Part shown: positions 1 through 8,570 of the stretch, piece after piece
Numbering within the stretch: the stretch's first letter is position 1
How the letters are laid out: each line of letters starts with the position of its first letter
Assembly (NCBI RefSeq): GCF_014640815.1
Contig: NZ_BMHM01000003.1
Location: forward strand, 62,001-126,000
DNA length: 64,000 bases
DNA from: Vreelandella lutescens
GTDB taxonomy: Bacteria > Pseudomonadota > Gammaproteobacteria > Pseudomonadales > Halomonadaceae
Direction of reading: 5' to 3'
Notes under the pieces: generated by a model
Database searches by the model: none
What the model was told of the DNA's origin: nothing
The model's input: the letters and a program-made list of their open reading frames with translations, nothing else
Program-made: the position numbers and the translations under genes

Positions 1-50
1 GTTACCCTTCAGGTCTTCTCTAAAATGAATGTGCATTGAGGTAGCAGAAC

Positions 51-1529
51 GTGACGTGTTTTCTTAATTTACCCGCTCAGTGGCTGCGCAGTAGCGTAGT
101 GGCGGGCGTGGCAGCGGCTGCACTGTGTGCCAGCTCAGTGCTATCAGCGGATTTCAGCCGCCTGAGCCAGCTAGAGGCGAAGGGGTTTTCAATTAGCGCG
201 GAAGCACGCCTTTTAGATGCCGATAGCGGCAGTAACCCGCTACTGGGGAGCCTCCACCCAGAGCGCCAGCTATCGCCTGCTTCAGTCACCAAAGCGTACA
301 TGGCGGCAGCGTTGCTTAATCGTTTTGGCCCACAGCATCGATTTACCAGCCAGTTAGTCAGTACCGGCCAAGTGGATAACGGCGTGCTGCGCGGCGATCT
401 CGTCTTTGAGGGGGGCGGTGACCCAGGTTTGACCACCGAAGATCTATGGCGGTTAGTGCATCGCTTGCAGCTTGCTGGGGTGAATCAAGTGGACGGTGCA
501 TTGGTGGTCAGCCAGTGGCGCTTTGGCCCGGTGGAGTGCATTACCACCGACCGCTGCAATGCACGTACTCGGGTCACCAACGCCTACAGTGCGCCGCTTA
601 CTTCTGCCGGTGTGAACTTCGGTACTTGGTGTGTCAACGTGGCACCTGCTGCGACCCCCGGCGAACCTGCGCGGGTTGGCCTATGCGATAGCCAAGCACC
701 GCTCATCGCGATTGATAATCAGGTGGTGACGCGCCCTGCAAACAGCGGCACTGAAATCAGCGCCGAGCGCATCACTGATGAGCGTGGCGATGTAATGCGT
801 GTCACCGGGCAAATCTCCACCAATGCATCGGCGCGGGACGTGTACCGTGGCGCAGGCGACGCGGCGGAAAAAACCGCTCAGGTGCTGCTGAGTATGCTTA
901 ACCAAGCGGGGGTGAGCGTACGCGACCCCTGGCGGGTGAGCTCTACCCAGCCGCCGAGCAGCGCCCGACGCTTTGCTGCAGTGGACAGCCAACCGCTGCA
1001 GGAGCTGCTGCTGCGCACGATGAATTACTCCAATAATTACATGGCCGATGTGCTGGCGCTAAATTTGGTAGAAACACCCCAGGCGCAGCTGCGTCAGTCG
1101 GGTCAGGCGATTGAAGCGTATGTACAGAGCCTGCCAGGGCACGGCCCGGTGGCGCTGCATAGTGGCAGCGGTTTAACCACCGATAACCGCACCTCGGCTC
1201 ATGGCGTTAACGTGATGCTGGAGGATATGTTCCGCCAGAGCGCGCTGTTCCCAAGCTTTGTGGCCTCTTTCCAGTCGCCCGCCAACGGCGTAATGCGCTT
1301 TATCCGTCGCGGCTCTCCTACCTTTCAAAATAACGTCATGCTGAAAACCGGCACGCTTAATCAGCCGTTTGCTGTGCGTGCAGTGGCGGGCTATTTCCGC
1401 ACGGCCCAAGGGCGCTGGGGGGTGTTTAGCGTGTTAGTGAACGGTAGCGGCAGTACACCCTACCTAAGCTGGCCCGAGGTGCTCGACCCGCTGTCGTTAG
1501 ATCTAGATGCAATGATTTTGGCCAATTAA
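51..1529 (+). CDS. dacB: D-alanyl-D-alanine carboxypeptidase/endopeptidase, PBP4 type
   Basis: Peptidase family S13 penicillin-binding protein of 492 aa that trims and cleaves peptidoglycan cross-links in the periplasm. The three active-site motifs are visible: SxxK as SVTK (S78-K81), SxN in the stretch NYSNNYMAD, and KTG in MLKTGTLNQ near the C-terminus. Residues about 13-33 form a signal peptide. The start is GTG with GAGG about 10 nt upstream; no better ATG lies before the signal peptide. A TAAAAT -10-like hexamer at 21-26 fits a promoter whose -35 lies outside the window. dgkA follows 26 nt later and may be co-transcribed. Family assignment is secure. Confidence 0.95.
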   Translation: MTCFLNLPAQWLRSSVVAGVAAAALCASSVLSADFSRLSQLEAKGFSISAEARLLDADSGSNPLLGSLHPERQLSPASVTKAYMAAALLNRFGPQHRFTSQLVSTGQVDNGVLRGDLVFEGGGDPGLTTEDLWRLVHRLQLAGVNQVDGALVVSQWRFGPVECITTDRCNARTRVTNAYSAPLTSAGVNFGTWCVNVAPAATPGEPARVGLCDSQAPLIAIDNQVVTRPANSGTEISAERITDERGDVMRVTGQISTNASARDVYRGAGDAAEKTAQVLLSMLNQAGVSVRDPWRVSSTQPPSSARRFAAVDSQPLQELLLRTMNYSNNYMADVLALNLVETPQAQLRQSGQAIEAYVQSLPGHGPVALHSGSGLTTDNRTSAHGVNVMLEDMFRQSALFPSFVASFQSPANGVMRFIRRGSPTFQNNVMLKTGTLNQPFAVRAVAGYFRTAQGRWGVFSVLVNGSGSTPYLSWPEVLDPLSLDLDAMILAN

Positions 1530-1555
1530 TTAAACGCTTAGCTGAGGCAACGGGC

Positions 1556-1927
1556 ATGAAGCCACGTCACACGGGGTTAACCCATTTACTGCACTCCACG
1601 CGCTACTCCTGGAAAGGTCTGAAAGCGGCGTTTCGCAATGAGTCTGCCTTTCGCCAGGAGCTGGCGATTACCGCCGTGCTGCTGCCGTTTGCCTGGTGGA
1701 TCGGCGAAGGCCCAGTAAGCTGGCTGCTACTGGTCGGCAGTTTATTTTTAGTACTGATCGTTGAGCTGCTGAACAGCGCGATTGAGAACGTGGTCGACCG
1801 TATTGGCACTGAACACCACGAGCTGTCTGGGCGCGCCAAGGACATTGGTTCGGCGGCGGTGATGCTGTCGCTGATCATGGCGGGCCTGACCTGGGGGCTG
1901 TTAGGCTGGGAAAAATGGATGGGCTAG
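1556..1927 (+). CDS. dgkA: Diacylglycerol kinase
   Basis: Small integral-membrane diacylglycerol kinase (123 aa) of the prokaryotic DgkA family, which phosphorylates diacylglycerol released by periplasmic glucan or lipid turnover back to phosphatidic acid. The hallmark segment ELLNSAIENVVDRIG is present, followed by a polar stretch (GRAKDIGSAAVML). Three hydrophobic helices are predicted at about 35-50, 52-70 and 98-118, the usual topology and length. It lies 26 nt after dacB, so both envelope genes may share a transcript. The ATG start has only a modest GAGG upstream. Confidence 0.95.
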   Translation: MKPRHTGLTHLLHSTRYSWKGLKAAFRNESAFRQELAITAVLLPFAWWIGEGPVSWLLLVGSLFLVLIVELLNSAIENVVDRIGTEHHELSGRAKDIGSAAVMLSLIMAGLTWGLLGWEKWMG

Positions 1928-1980
1928 TTGGCCCTGAATGTCGTTAATAATCATAACAACCGCTTGGCAACGAGGTGCTT

Positions 1981-4971
1981 ATGCAGACCCACGATGCGTT
2001 ATTCCCTACCGCCACGCTACCCAAAGCGCTCGCACCGGCTGCCGCTCAGGCCCATCAGCGCCTGGGCGAGGCCTTAAGCCAAGCGGACAACATCGCCTCG
2101 ATGACCAAACAGCCGCTGCCCTCCAGCAGTTGGGAGGCGCTCTCCTCGAACCGCCGGGAAGCGCTGGCTCGGGTAGTGACGATTTCCACCTTCGCCCTCG
2201 ATACGCTGGCGCGCTTTCCCCACTGGCTGGCCGAGCTGGACGCGGCAGGGGAGTTGGATAGCGCCCCCAGCAAAGAGGCGCTGACTCAGTGGTTAGACGA
2301 CGCCTTAGCGAGCGCTGAGGACGAAGACGCGCTACACCGCGCACTGCGTCGCTTTCGCCGCGCCCGCATGCTGGGCATTGTTTGGCGTGACTTAAACCGC
2401 CCCGACGGTGCCACCATGTGGGACACCGCTCGCTCGGTCTCTTGGTTGGCTGAAGTGTGTGCCGAGGCGGCGCTTGGTTGGCTGGAGCGTTTTTACGCAT
2501 CTCGCTGGGGCACCCCTGCCGCTCGCAGTGATGGCTCACCCCAGCGTCTGGTCATACTCGGCATGGGTAAACTCGGCGCGGGGGAGCTTAATCTCTCGTC
2601 CGACATCGATCTGATTTTTGCTTTTCCTGAAAAGGGCGACACCGAAGGCGGCCGCAAGCCGCTTGAGCATCAAGAGTACTTCACCAAGCTTGGCCAACGC
2701 CTGATCGCTGCCCTCGATGCCATGACGGCGGATGGTTTTGTATTCCGCGTGGATATGCGCCTGCGCCCGCTGGGCGACGGAGGGCCGCTGGTGGGCAGTT
2801 TCTCGATGCTCTCCAGCTACTATCAAGACCAAGGCCGTGAGTGGGAACGCTATGCGATGCTGAAGGCGCGCCCAATAGCGGGGGATATCGATGCGGGTCA
2901 CGAGCTGCTGGCTAGCCTGCGTCCGTTTGTGTATCGCCGCTATTTGGATTTCGGGGCCATTGAGTCGCTGCGCGAGCTAAAGGCGATGATCAATCGCGAA
3001 GTGAAGCGCAAAGGCATGCAGAGCAATATTAAGCTGGGGCCTGGTGGTATTCGCGAAGTGGAGTTCGTGGTGCAGGCGTTTCAGCTGATTCGCGGTGGAC
3101 GCGACACCGAGCTTCAGGTCACTTCACTGCAAACGGCGCTTAAGCGGTTGCCGGAGCTTGGGCTACTGCCCCAGGCGGTAGTGGATGAGCTGCTGCCAGA
3201 CTACGCCTTCCTGCGTGATGTGGAGCACGCCCTTCAGGCGCTGGAAGATCGTCAAACCCAGATGCTGCCCAGCGACGATGAAGACCGGGAACGCGTCGCT
3301 TTCGCCATGAACCATGAGGATTGGCCCGGGCTCATTGCCCAGTTGGATGAAGTGCGCGAACGGGTGCGCCAGCACTTCGATGCGGTGATCGCTGACCCTG
3401 AAGAGGAGGCCGATGAAGAGCAAAGCGACGCCAGCCTCTCCCAGTGGCGGCTCTTGTGGCGCGGTGAGCTCGAAGAGGATGAGGCGCAGGCCCTTCTCAG
3501 CGAAGCGGGCTTTAATGAATCGGAAAGAGCGCTCAAACGATTAAAGAGCCTTTACCACTCGCGCGCCGTGCAGAGCATGCAGCGTATTGGTTTTGAGCGC
3601 TTGGATGCACTGATGCCGCTGCTGCTGGCTGCCGTGGCGCAGAGTGAAACGCCGGATACGGCGCTGGCACGTGTGCAGCCGCTGATTGAGGCAGTGCTGC
3701 GACGCACGGCCTATCTGGCGCTGCTGCGCGAAAATCCGCATACCCTTGAGCATTTGATGCGGCTATGCTCGGCGAGCCCTTGGATTGCCGAGCAGTTGGC
3801 ACGCTACCCCATCTTGCTAGATGAGCTGCTTACCCCCGATACGCTCTACACACCTGCCGACAAATCGCGCCTTGCCGATGAGCTGCGTCAAACGCTCAAT
3901 CGTTTGCCTGAGGATGATGAAGAAGCGCAGCTAGAAGCACTGCGGGTGTTCAAGCATGCCCAGATGCTGCACGTGGCCGCCTCAGATGTGGCCGGTACGC
4001 GTCATCTTATGAAAGTAAGCGATTACTTAACCTATATCGCAGAAGTTATTTTAGACGCGGTGCTGGCGATGGCGTGGAAGCATGTCACCCGCAAGCACGG
4101 CGCGCCTACGGGGTGTAATAACCGCGAACCTGCCTTTTTGATTATTGGTTACGGCAAGCTGGGCGGTATTGAGCTGGGTTACGGCTCTGATCTGGATCTG
4201 GTGTTCCTGCACGATAGCGACGGTAAAGGCAGTACCGACGGCCCCCGACCCTTAGATACGCCGGTGTTTTTCACCCGCTTAGGCCAACGTATTATCCATC
4301 TGCTAACTGCAGTGACGCCGGCAGGCAGTCTGTATGAAGTAGATATGCGCCTTCGCCCGTCGGGGAATGCGGGGTTGCTCGTTACATCACTGGACGCGTT
4401 TGCCGATTATCAGCATCAAAACGCCTGGACCTGGGAGCATCAGGCGCTGGTGCGGGCCAGAGTGGTGGCGGGCAGTGAGGCGCTGGCCGACAAGTTTGAT
4501 GAGCTGCGAGGCTCGATTTTATGCCGCGAGCGCGACCCGCAGGCGCTGCGTGATGATGTGGTGAGCATGCGCCACAAAATGCGTGATCATTTGGGCACGA
4601 AAGGAGAGGGTGCCAAGTCTGAGCGGGGTGATGGTGAACATGCCAGTGCAGACGCCACGTTTAGCTTGAAGCACGATGCAGGCGGCATGGTAGATATTGA
4701 GTTTCTCTGCCAGTACGCCGTGCTCGCGCTCTCTCATCAAACGCCTGCGCTGATCACCTATAGCGACAACATTCGCATTCTGGAAACCCTGGCGGAGAGC
4801 GGGCACATCACCCAGGCGGAGGCTGAGCAGCTTCGCGAGGCGTATCTGGCCTACCGTAGCCGCACCCACCGGGCGGCATTAACGGGCGAAAAGACGCTGG
4901 GCTTAGTCAGCGAATTTGCGGAACATCGCCGAGTGGTCACTGCACTTTGGCAGCGGTTTCTAGAGCCTTGA
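1981..4971 (+). CDS. glnE: Bifunctional glutamine synthetase adenylyltransferase/adenylyl-removing enzyme
   Basis: GlnE adenylylates or de-adenylylates glutamine synthetase in response to PII state. The protein has the expected duplicated architecture: an N-terminal nucleotidyltransferase domain with SSDIDLIF near residue 205 and a C-terminal one with GSDLDLVF near residue 735, each followed by the family's downstream motifs (VDMRLRP occurs in both halves). I chose ATG 1981 rather than GTG 1975, because GAGG at 1972-1975 overlaps the GTG but is well placed for the ATG; this gives 996 aa. A charged insert around residues 875-890 looks like a linker. The protein is intact. Confidence 0.95.
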   Translation: MQTHDALFPTATLPKALAPAAAQAHQRLGEALSQADNIASMTKQPLPSSSWEALSSNRREALARVVTISTFALDTLARFPHWLAELDAAGELDSAPSKEALTQWLDDALASAEDEDALHRALRRFRRARMLGIVWRDLNRPDGATMWDTARSVSWLAEVCAEAALGWLERFYASRWGTPAARSDGSPQRLVILGMGKLGAGELNLSSDIDLIFAFPEKGDTEGGRKPLEHQEYFTKLGQRLIAALDAMTADGFVFRVDMRLRPLGDGGPLVGSFSMLSSYYQDQGREWERYAMLKARPIAGDIDAGHELLASLRPFVYRRYLDFGAIESLRELKAMINREVKRKGMQSNIKLGPGGIREVEFVVQAFQLIRGGRDTELQVTSLQTALKRLPELGLLPQAVVDELLPDYAFLRDVEHALQALEDRQTQMLPSDDEDRERVAFAMNHEDWPGLIAQLDEVRERVRQHFDAVIADPEEEADEEQSDASLSQWRLLWRGELEEDEAQALLSEAGFNESERALKRLKSLYHSRAVQSMQRIGFERLDALMPLLLAAVAQSETPDTALARVQPLIEAVLRRTAYLALLRENPHTLEHLMRLCSASPWIAEQLARYPILLDELLTPDTLYTPADKSRLADELRQTLNRLPEDDEEAQLEALRVFKHAQMLHVAASDVAGTRHLMKVSDYLTYIAEVILDAVLAMAWKHVTRKHGAPTGCNNREPAFLIIGYGKLGGIELGYGSDLDLVFLHDSDGKGSTDGPRPLDTPVFFTRLGQRIIHLLTAVTPAGSLYEVDMRLRPSGNAGLLVTSLDAFADYQHQNAWTWEHQALVRARVVAGSEALADKFDELRGSILCRERDPQALRDDVVSMRHKMRDHLGTKGEGAKSERGDGEHASADATFSLKHDAGGMVDIEFLCQYAVLALSHQTPALITYSDNIRILETLAESGHITQAEAEQLREAYLAYRSRTHRAALTGEKTLGLVSEFAEHRRVVTALWQRFLEP

Positions 4972-5045
4972 TTGGCGAGCTGCGAGTTTTTCAGTAGCAT
5001 CAGTAAAAAGCTAGCCTGTTAACCACTGAGCGATACGAGCGGCAA

Positions 5046-5131
5046 CTATAAAAATTCACAGTACCTATAAAAATTTACAGTGCTTATAACAACTCACAGT
5101 ACTTATAAAAACTCGCGGTACTTATAAAAAT
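5046..5131. repeat. 19-bp tandem repeat, about 4.5 copies
   Basis: Between glnE and the AEC carrier gene an AT-rich unit recurs at exact 19-bp period: units begin at 5046, 5065, 5084, 5103 and a partial one at 5122. The consensus is CTATAAAAATTCACAGTAC with a few substitutions per copy. The array lies 60-145 nt upstream of the carrier's start codon, so it probably sits in that gene's promoter region. TATAAA in each unit could act as repeated -10 elements or as a regulator-binding array. No coding function is evident. Confidence 0.85.
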
Positions 5132-5190
5132 AAGGACGAAGGAATGCGCACCCAGACCCCTATTCTGTTACCCATTGAGGTAGCTCGCCG

Positions 5191-6084
5191 ATGATTGGGC
5201 AAATTTTAGCCACGCTGCTGCCGGTCTTTTTGATTGCTGGCAGCGGTGCCGCCTACGGACGTTTCCGAACCCCCGATATCCGCAGTTTAAACACCCTCAA
5301 TATGGAGCTATTTGTGCCACTGCTGGTGTTTGCAGTGCTAGCCGATCGTCAAGCGCCGCTTGCAGAGTATGCCTGGCTCGCCAGCGCTGCCGCGCTGGTG
5401 GTGTTGGGGTCAGGGTTAGTGTTATGGCCGGTGGTGAAGTGGCTTGGGTTGGACAGTAAGGTTTTCCTGCCGCCGATGATGTTCAATAACTCCGGCAATA
5501 TGGGCGTGCCGCTGCTGGTGTTAGCGTTTGGGCCAGAAGCGCTGCCCGCGGCGGTAGTGGTGTTTATCGTCGAGATGCTGCTGCACTTCTCGGTAGGGCT
5601 TTATATGTTAGACCCGCGCACCTCGCTGTGGCGAATGCTGCGTATGCCGATTGTGGCCGCGAGCGTCGCGGGGCTGTTGGTTAATGTGGGGGGCGTAGCG
5701 TTACCCGGTTGGCTGCTGGAAGCCATGCATATGCTGGGGGGAGTGTGCATCCCACTAATGCTTTTTGCGCTGGGCGTACGCCTTTTGGAAATTGACTTTA
5801 GCGACTGGCGGACAGGCTTGCTGGGTGCCGTACTCTGCCCGCTTTCTGGGTTGGTGATTGCGTTACCACTCATGTGGTTACTACCACTCAACCCACTGCA
5901 AACCGCTGTTCTGTTGGTGTTTGCTGCGCTGCCACCCGCGGTGCTTAACTACTTAGTGGCCGAGCAGTACAAGCTAGCCCCGCACAAGGTGGCATCGTTG
6001 GTGTTAATAGGTAACTTAGGCAGCTTGATTGTCATGCCGCTGATACTTGCGGCCACATTTGCCTGGATTCAACCACCGCCCTAA
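5191..6084 (+). CDS. AEC (auxin efflux carrier) family transporter
   Basis: 297-aa membrane protein of the AEC family (related to YfdV/MdcF), predicted to move organic acids or similar anions across the inner membrane. About ten hydrophobic segments fill the whole chain, and the motif PPMMFNNSGNMGVPL in the first half is typical of the family's N-N/GN region. The C-terminal half repeats the fold (PPAVLNYLVAEQY). The ATG has GAGG ten nt upstream. The gene ends in a 4-nt tail-to-tail overlap with the next minus-strand gene. The substrate cannot be read from sequence. Upstream lies the 19-bp repeat array. Confidence 0.85.
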   Translation: MIGQILATLLPVFLIAGSGAAYGRFRTPDIRSLNTLNMELFVPLLVFAVLADRQAPLAEYAWLASAAALVVLGSGLVLWPVVKWLGLDSKVFLPPMMFNNSGNMGVPLLVLAFGPEALPAAVVVFIVEMLLHFSVGLYMLDPRTSLWRMLRMPIVAASVAGLLVNVGGVALPGWLLEAMHMLGGVCIPLMLFALGVRLLEIDFSDWRTGLLGAVLCPLSGLVIALPLMWLLPLNPLQTAVLLVFAALPPAVLNYLVAEQYKLAPHKVASLVLIGNLGSLIVMPLILAATFAWIQPPP

Positions 6085-6443
6085 CGGCGGGGCTCGTCCT
6101 TGACTTCGTAACTACCTTCAAGCGCGTCATGCTGTCCGGCGCGCTGTTCACCTGCGTAGCCGCCGCCAATGTCCTGAGCTTGGTCAGCGCGCATCTGCTC
6201 CATGCGCTTTTTCATTTTATGGCGGACAAAGGGCATCATCGCCCAGCCAATAAGCAGGAAAAATAGCCCAAGCACAACGCCAACGATCATCAGTGCGCCG
6301 AACGCTAGCCATGTAAGTAGCAGTTTTACACTACCCATCATCCCATTGGGCTGCGTTTGGGTAGCACGAGCGCGCCACTGGTGGGCGGCCTGCCAAGCGG
6401 CATTACGTTGTTCACGGTTCATCTGTGGCATGAAAGCCTCCAT
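6081..6443 (-). CDS. Small membrane protein of unknown function
   Basis: 120-aa protein I do not recognise. It has a basic N-terminus rich in Gln and Arg, a hydrophobic stretch at about 40-70 long enough for one long or two short membrane helices, then a positively charged segment (RHKMKKRMEQM) and a polar acidic tail. An in-frame ATG at 6488 exists, but the start at 6443 has GGAGG ten nt upstream and is preferred. The gene converges on the AEC carrier with a 4-nt overlap. Architecture suggests an inner-membrane protein with a cytoplasmic tail; no enzymatic motif is visible. Confidence 0.75.
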   Translation of the reverse strand: MEAFMPQMNREQRNAAWQAAHQWRARATQTQPNGMMGSVKLLLTWLAFGALMIVGVVLGLFFLLIGWAMMPFVRHKMKKRMEQMRADQAQDIGGGYAGEQRAGQHDALEGSYEVKDEPRR

Positions 6444-6699
6444 CGTTCGTTTGCCTCCATTGGAACATAGCCGAGCATGCAAGTTCACTGCTTCTTTTTA
6501 GGCATCACTCGCGTTTATATCAGGATTATCTAATTCTGCTGTATTAAGCCCTTAACATGCGATGACTACTCTTGGATGTTAGGATTTAAATGAGCGCACT
6601 AATGGTAGGTGCCATTTTTTTGTGAGCTAACGTTTTATAAGCTGATTTTATGAGCGATCGCTTTTATGAATCTCTTTGTTCATTAACCAGGGTGGTGCT

Positions 6700-8325
6700 A
6701 TGACAAACCATGGAGGTAAGTCGGTGTTTATCGCATCGACGGTAATTATTTTTGGCCTAGTCGTCGTGGGGGCCGCATTTCCAGTTGCGTTTGGTAGCGC
6801 TGCGGAAGCCGCCCTTGCATCGATTACCGAGTTGTTTGGCTGGTTTTATCTTTTCTCAGTATTTGGCTTCGTCGTATTTTTGATTGGTTTAGCGCTGAGT
6901 AAATACGGCAAAGTGCGCTTGGGGCCTCAGGACAGTACGCCAAGCTATAGCTTTTTCTCATGGATTAGCATGCTACTGGCCGCAGGCTTTGGGGTAGGGC
7001 TGGTGTTTTACGGCATGGCCGAACCCATGACGCACTACATTAACCCGCCTTACGGCGATGTGCCGGCTGAAAGCGAAGCGGCTGCGCGCTATGCCATTCA
7101 GTACAGCTACTTTAATTGGGGGATTCATCAGTGGGCGGCATTCTCCGTGGTGGGGCTGATTATTGCTTACTTTCAGTTCCGTAAGGGGCAGGCGGGCTTG
7201 GTGTCCTCCGTGCTCTCTTCAGTAACGGCTAAGCATCCTCGTGTACGCCCATATGCTTCTTGGTTGGATGTGTTTGCAGTCGTTGCCACCGTCATGGGCG
7301 TGGCAACATCGCTAGGGCTTGGTGTATTACAAATGAATGGCGGCCTTAACGCTGTGTTTGGCCTGCCGGAGAACGGCTTTTGGCAGTTTGTCATTCTATT
7401 TGTGATGTTCTGTGCCTATATGGCGTCTACGTGGTCTGGGTTAGATAAAGGGATTAAACGCTTATCTAACTTAAACATGGTGCTATGTATTGGCCTGATG
7501 CTTTATGTGTTGGTGACAGGCCCCACCATCGCTATTTTAGAAACGATAACGCTGGGTATTGGTGATTACCTGCAAAATTTTATTGGTATGAGCCTGCGTA
7601 TTTCTCCCTATGGTGATAATGAATGGGCCAGCAGTTGGACGATTTTTTACTGGGCGTGGGTCATTGCCTGGTCGCCTTTTGTGGGCACCTTTGTGGCACG
7701 CGTTTCTCGCGGGCGCACCATTAAAGAGTACGTGTTTGGGGTGCTGTTTGTGCCGCCTTTATTAGCGTGCCTTTGGATCGGTGTCTTTGGTGGTGCGGCG
7801 CTTCATCTGGAATTGAACGGCACGGACGTAGGTCTTGCAGCAGCGACAGAGGCAAATATTACCGTCGCGCTGTTTGAGATGTTTGATTTGATGCCTTTCT
7901 CAGGCGTGCTGTCGGTAGTGGCGATGATGCTGATTTTCATTTTTTTGGTGACGTCAGCCGATTCTGCTTCGTACATCGTGGCGCAAATGACCGATAATGG
8001 CTCCATCAATCCGCCGCTTTATAAGCGCGTGGTGTGGGGCGTACTGATTGCCGCGATTTGTCTGACGCTAATTGTGGCTGGCGGCCTCTCTGGGCTGCAG
8101 TCCGCAGCGGTGCTTTCAGCGCTGCCGTTTACCTTTATTCTGTATATGATGGTGATTGTGCTGGTGCGTGAGCTGCGTGCGGATCGTAAAGCGATGTTGA
8201 CCCAGCTCTACCGTCGTCATGGCGAAACCCCCGTTGGTGCAGACGCCTTTGAAGCGGAGCAGCTCGGAGAAGAGGAGCGGCTGCGCCGTGCGCCCAGCGT
8301 GGTAAATCGGCGCATTAATAGCTAA
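6700..8325 (+). CDS. BCCT family betaine/choline/carnitine transporter
   Basis: Sodium- or proton-coupled secondary transporter (541 aa, 12 predicted helices) for quaternary-ammonium osmolytes such as choline or glycine betaine, fitting a moderate halophile. Family features are GFGVGLVFYGMAEPMTHY near residue 100, GVATSLGLGVLQMNGGL, the segment WSGLDKGIKRLSNLNM and TSADSASYIVAQMT near the C-terminus. A TTG at 6676 is in frame, but the ATG at 6700 has an AGGGTGG ribosome site and is preferred. The C-terminal tail (about 50 residues, acidic then basic) may sense osmolality or ions, as in BetP/OpuD-like carriers; that is inference. A 48-aa peptide gene follows 44 nt later. Confidence 0.93.
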   Translation: MTNHGGKSVFIASTVIIFGLVVVGAAFPVAFGSAAEAALASITELFGWFYLFSVFGFVVFLIGLALSKYGKVRLGPQDSTPSYSFFSWISMLLAAGFGVGLVFYGMAEPMTHYINPPYGDVPAESEAAARYAIQYSYFNWGIHQWAAFSVVGLIIAYFQFRKGQAGLVSSVLSSVTAKHPRVRPYASWLDVFAVVATVMGVATSLGLGVLQMNGGLNAVFGLPENGFWQFVILFVMFCAYMASTWSGLDKGIKRLSNLNMVLCIGLMLYVLVTGPTIAILETITLGIGDYLQNFIGMSLRISPYGDNEWASSWTIFYWAWVIAWSPFVGTFVARVSRGRTIKEYVFGVLFVPPLLACLWIGVFGGAALHLELNGTDVGLAAATEANITVALFEMFDLMPFSGVLSVVAMMLIFIFLVTSADSASYIVAQMTDNGSINPPLYKRVVWGVLIAAICLTLIVAGGLSGLQSAAVLSALPFTFILYMMVIVLVRELRADRKAMLTQLYRRHGETPVGADAFEAEQLGEEERLRRAPSVVNRRINS

Positions 8326-8352
8326 ACAACGGCTTCAGTAGAGGAAGCACCT

Positions 8353-8370
8353 ATGGAAACAGCGTGCTAA
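8353..8370 (+). other. Five-codon mini-ORF (METAC) coupled to the next gene
   Basis: ATG at 8353 is preceded by an excellent AGAGGAAG ribosome site seven nt away, but the frame ends after five codons at TAA 8368-8370. That stop overlaps the ATG of the following 48-aa gene as TAATG. This looks like a translational coupling leader, though it may simply be the ribosome-loading site for the downstream start. Confidence 0.45.
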
Positions 8371-8516
8371 TGGCTCGACAGGGACGTCACGGAGCAACGC
8401 GTCGGCAGCCCAAAGGGGTTGCCTTTGACCGCTGGTTAGATCGAGTGGTTACCGTTGCTGTCGTAACAGCGATGGTGGTGGGTCTATCCGCAGTCATTGC
8501 GCATTGGCTGCTGTGA
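8370..8516 (+). CDS. 48-aa single-pass membrane peptide downstream of the BCCT carrier
   Basis: Short open frame: a basic N-terminus (about residues 1-25, beginning MARQGRHGATRRQPKG) followed by one hydrophobic helix at about 26-44 and the end AHWLL. It lies on the transporter strand 44 nt after the BCCT stop, and its ATG overlaps the stop of a five-codon mini-ORF. The charge distribution predicts a cytoplasmic N-terminus and a single inner-membrane span. I do not recognise the family. Position suggests a small accessory or regulatory subunit of the carrier; that is inference. GTG at 8364 is an alternative in-frame start. Confidence 0.6.
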   Translation: MARQGRHGATRRQPKGVAFDRWLDRVVTVAVVTAMVVGLSAVIAHWLL

Positions 8517-8535
8517 CGCAGAGCTTATTGATGCC

Positions 8536-8570
8536 TACACGAACGCCCGGCTAAGCCGGGCGTTCGTGTA
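8536..8570. terminator. Perfect 16-bp stem hairpin between convergent genes
   Basis: TACACGAACGCCCGGC and its exact reverse complement flank a three-base TAA loop. It separates the plus-strand BCCT/peptide unit from the minus-strand diguanylate cyclase gene, whose last codons and stop lie within it. No T-run follows on either side, so it may be a bidirectional terminator of the weak-U type or an mRNA 3'-end stabiliser. Confidence 0.65.

Noticed and set aside
6489..6699. Repeated TTTTATRA words and GCGATCGC upstream of the BCCT gene
   Set aside because: Probably AT-rich promoter sequence; the repeats are short and irregular, and GCGATCGC alone is not evidence of a site.
8326..8352. Frameshift or split BCCT gene explaining the downstream 48-aa frame
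   Set aside because: The BCCT protein has a normal C-terminus and full length, and the 48-aa frame has its own basic N-terminus and helix.
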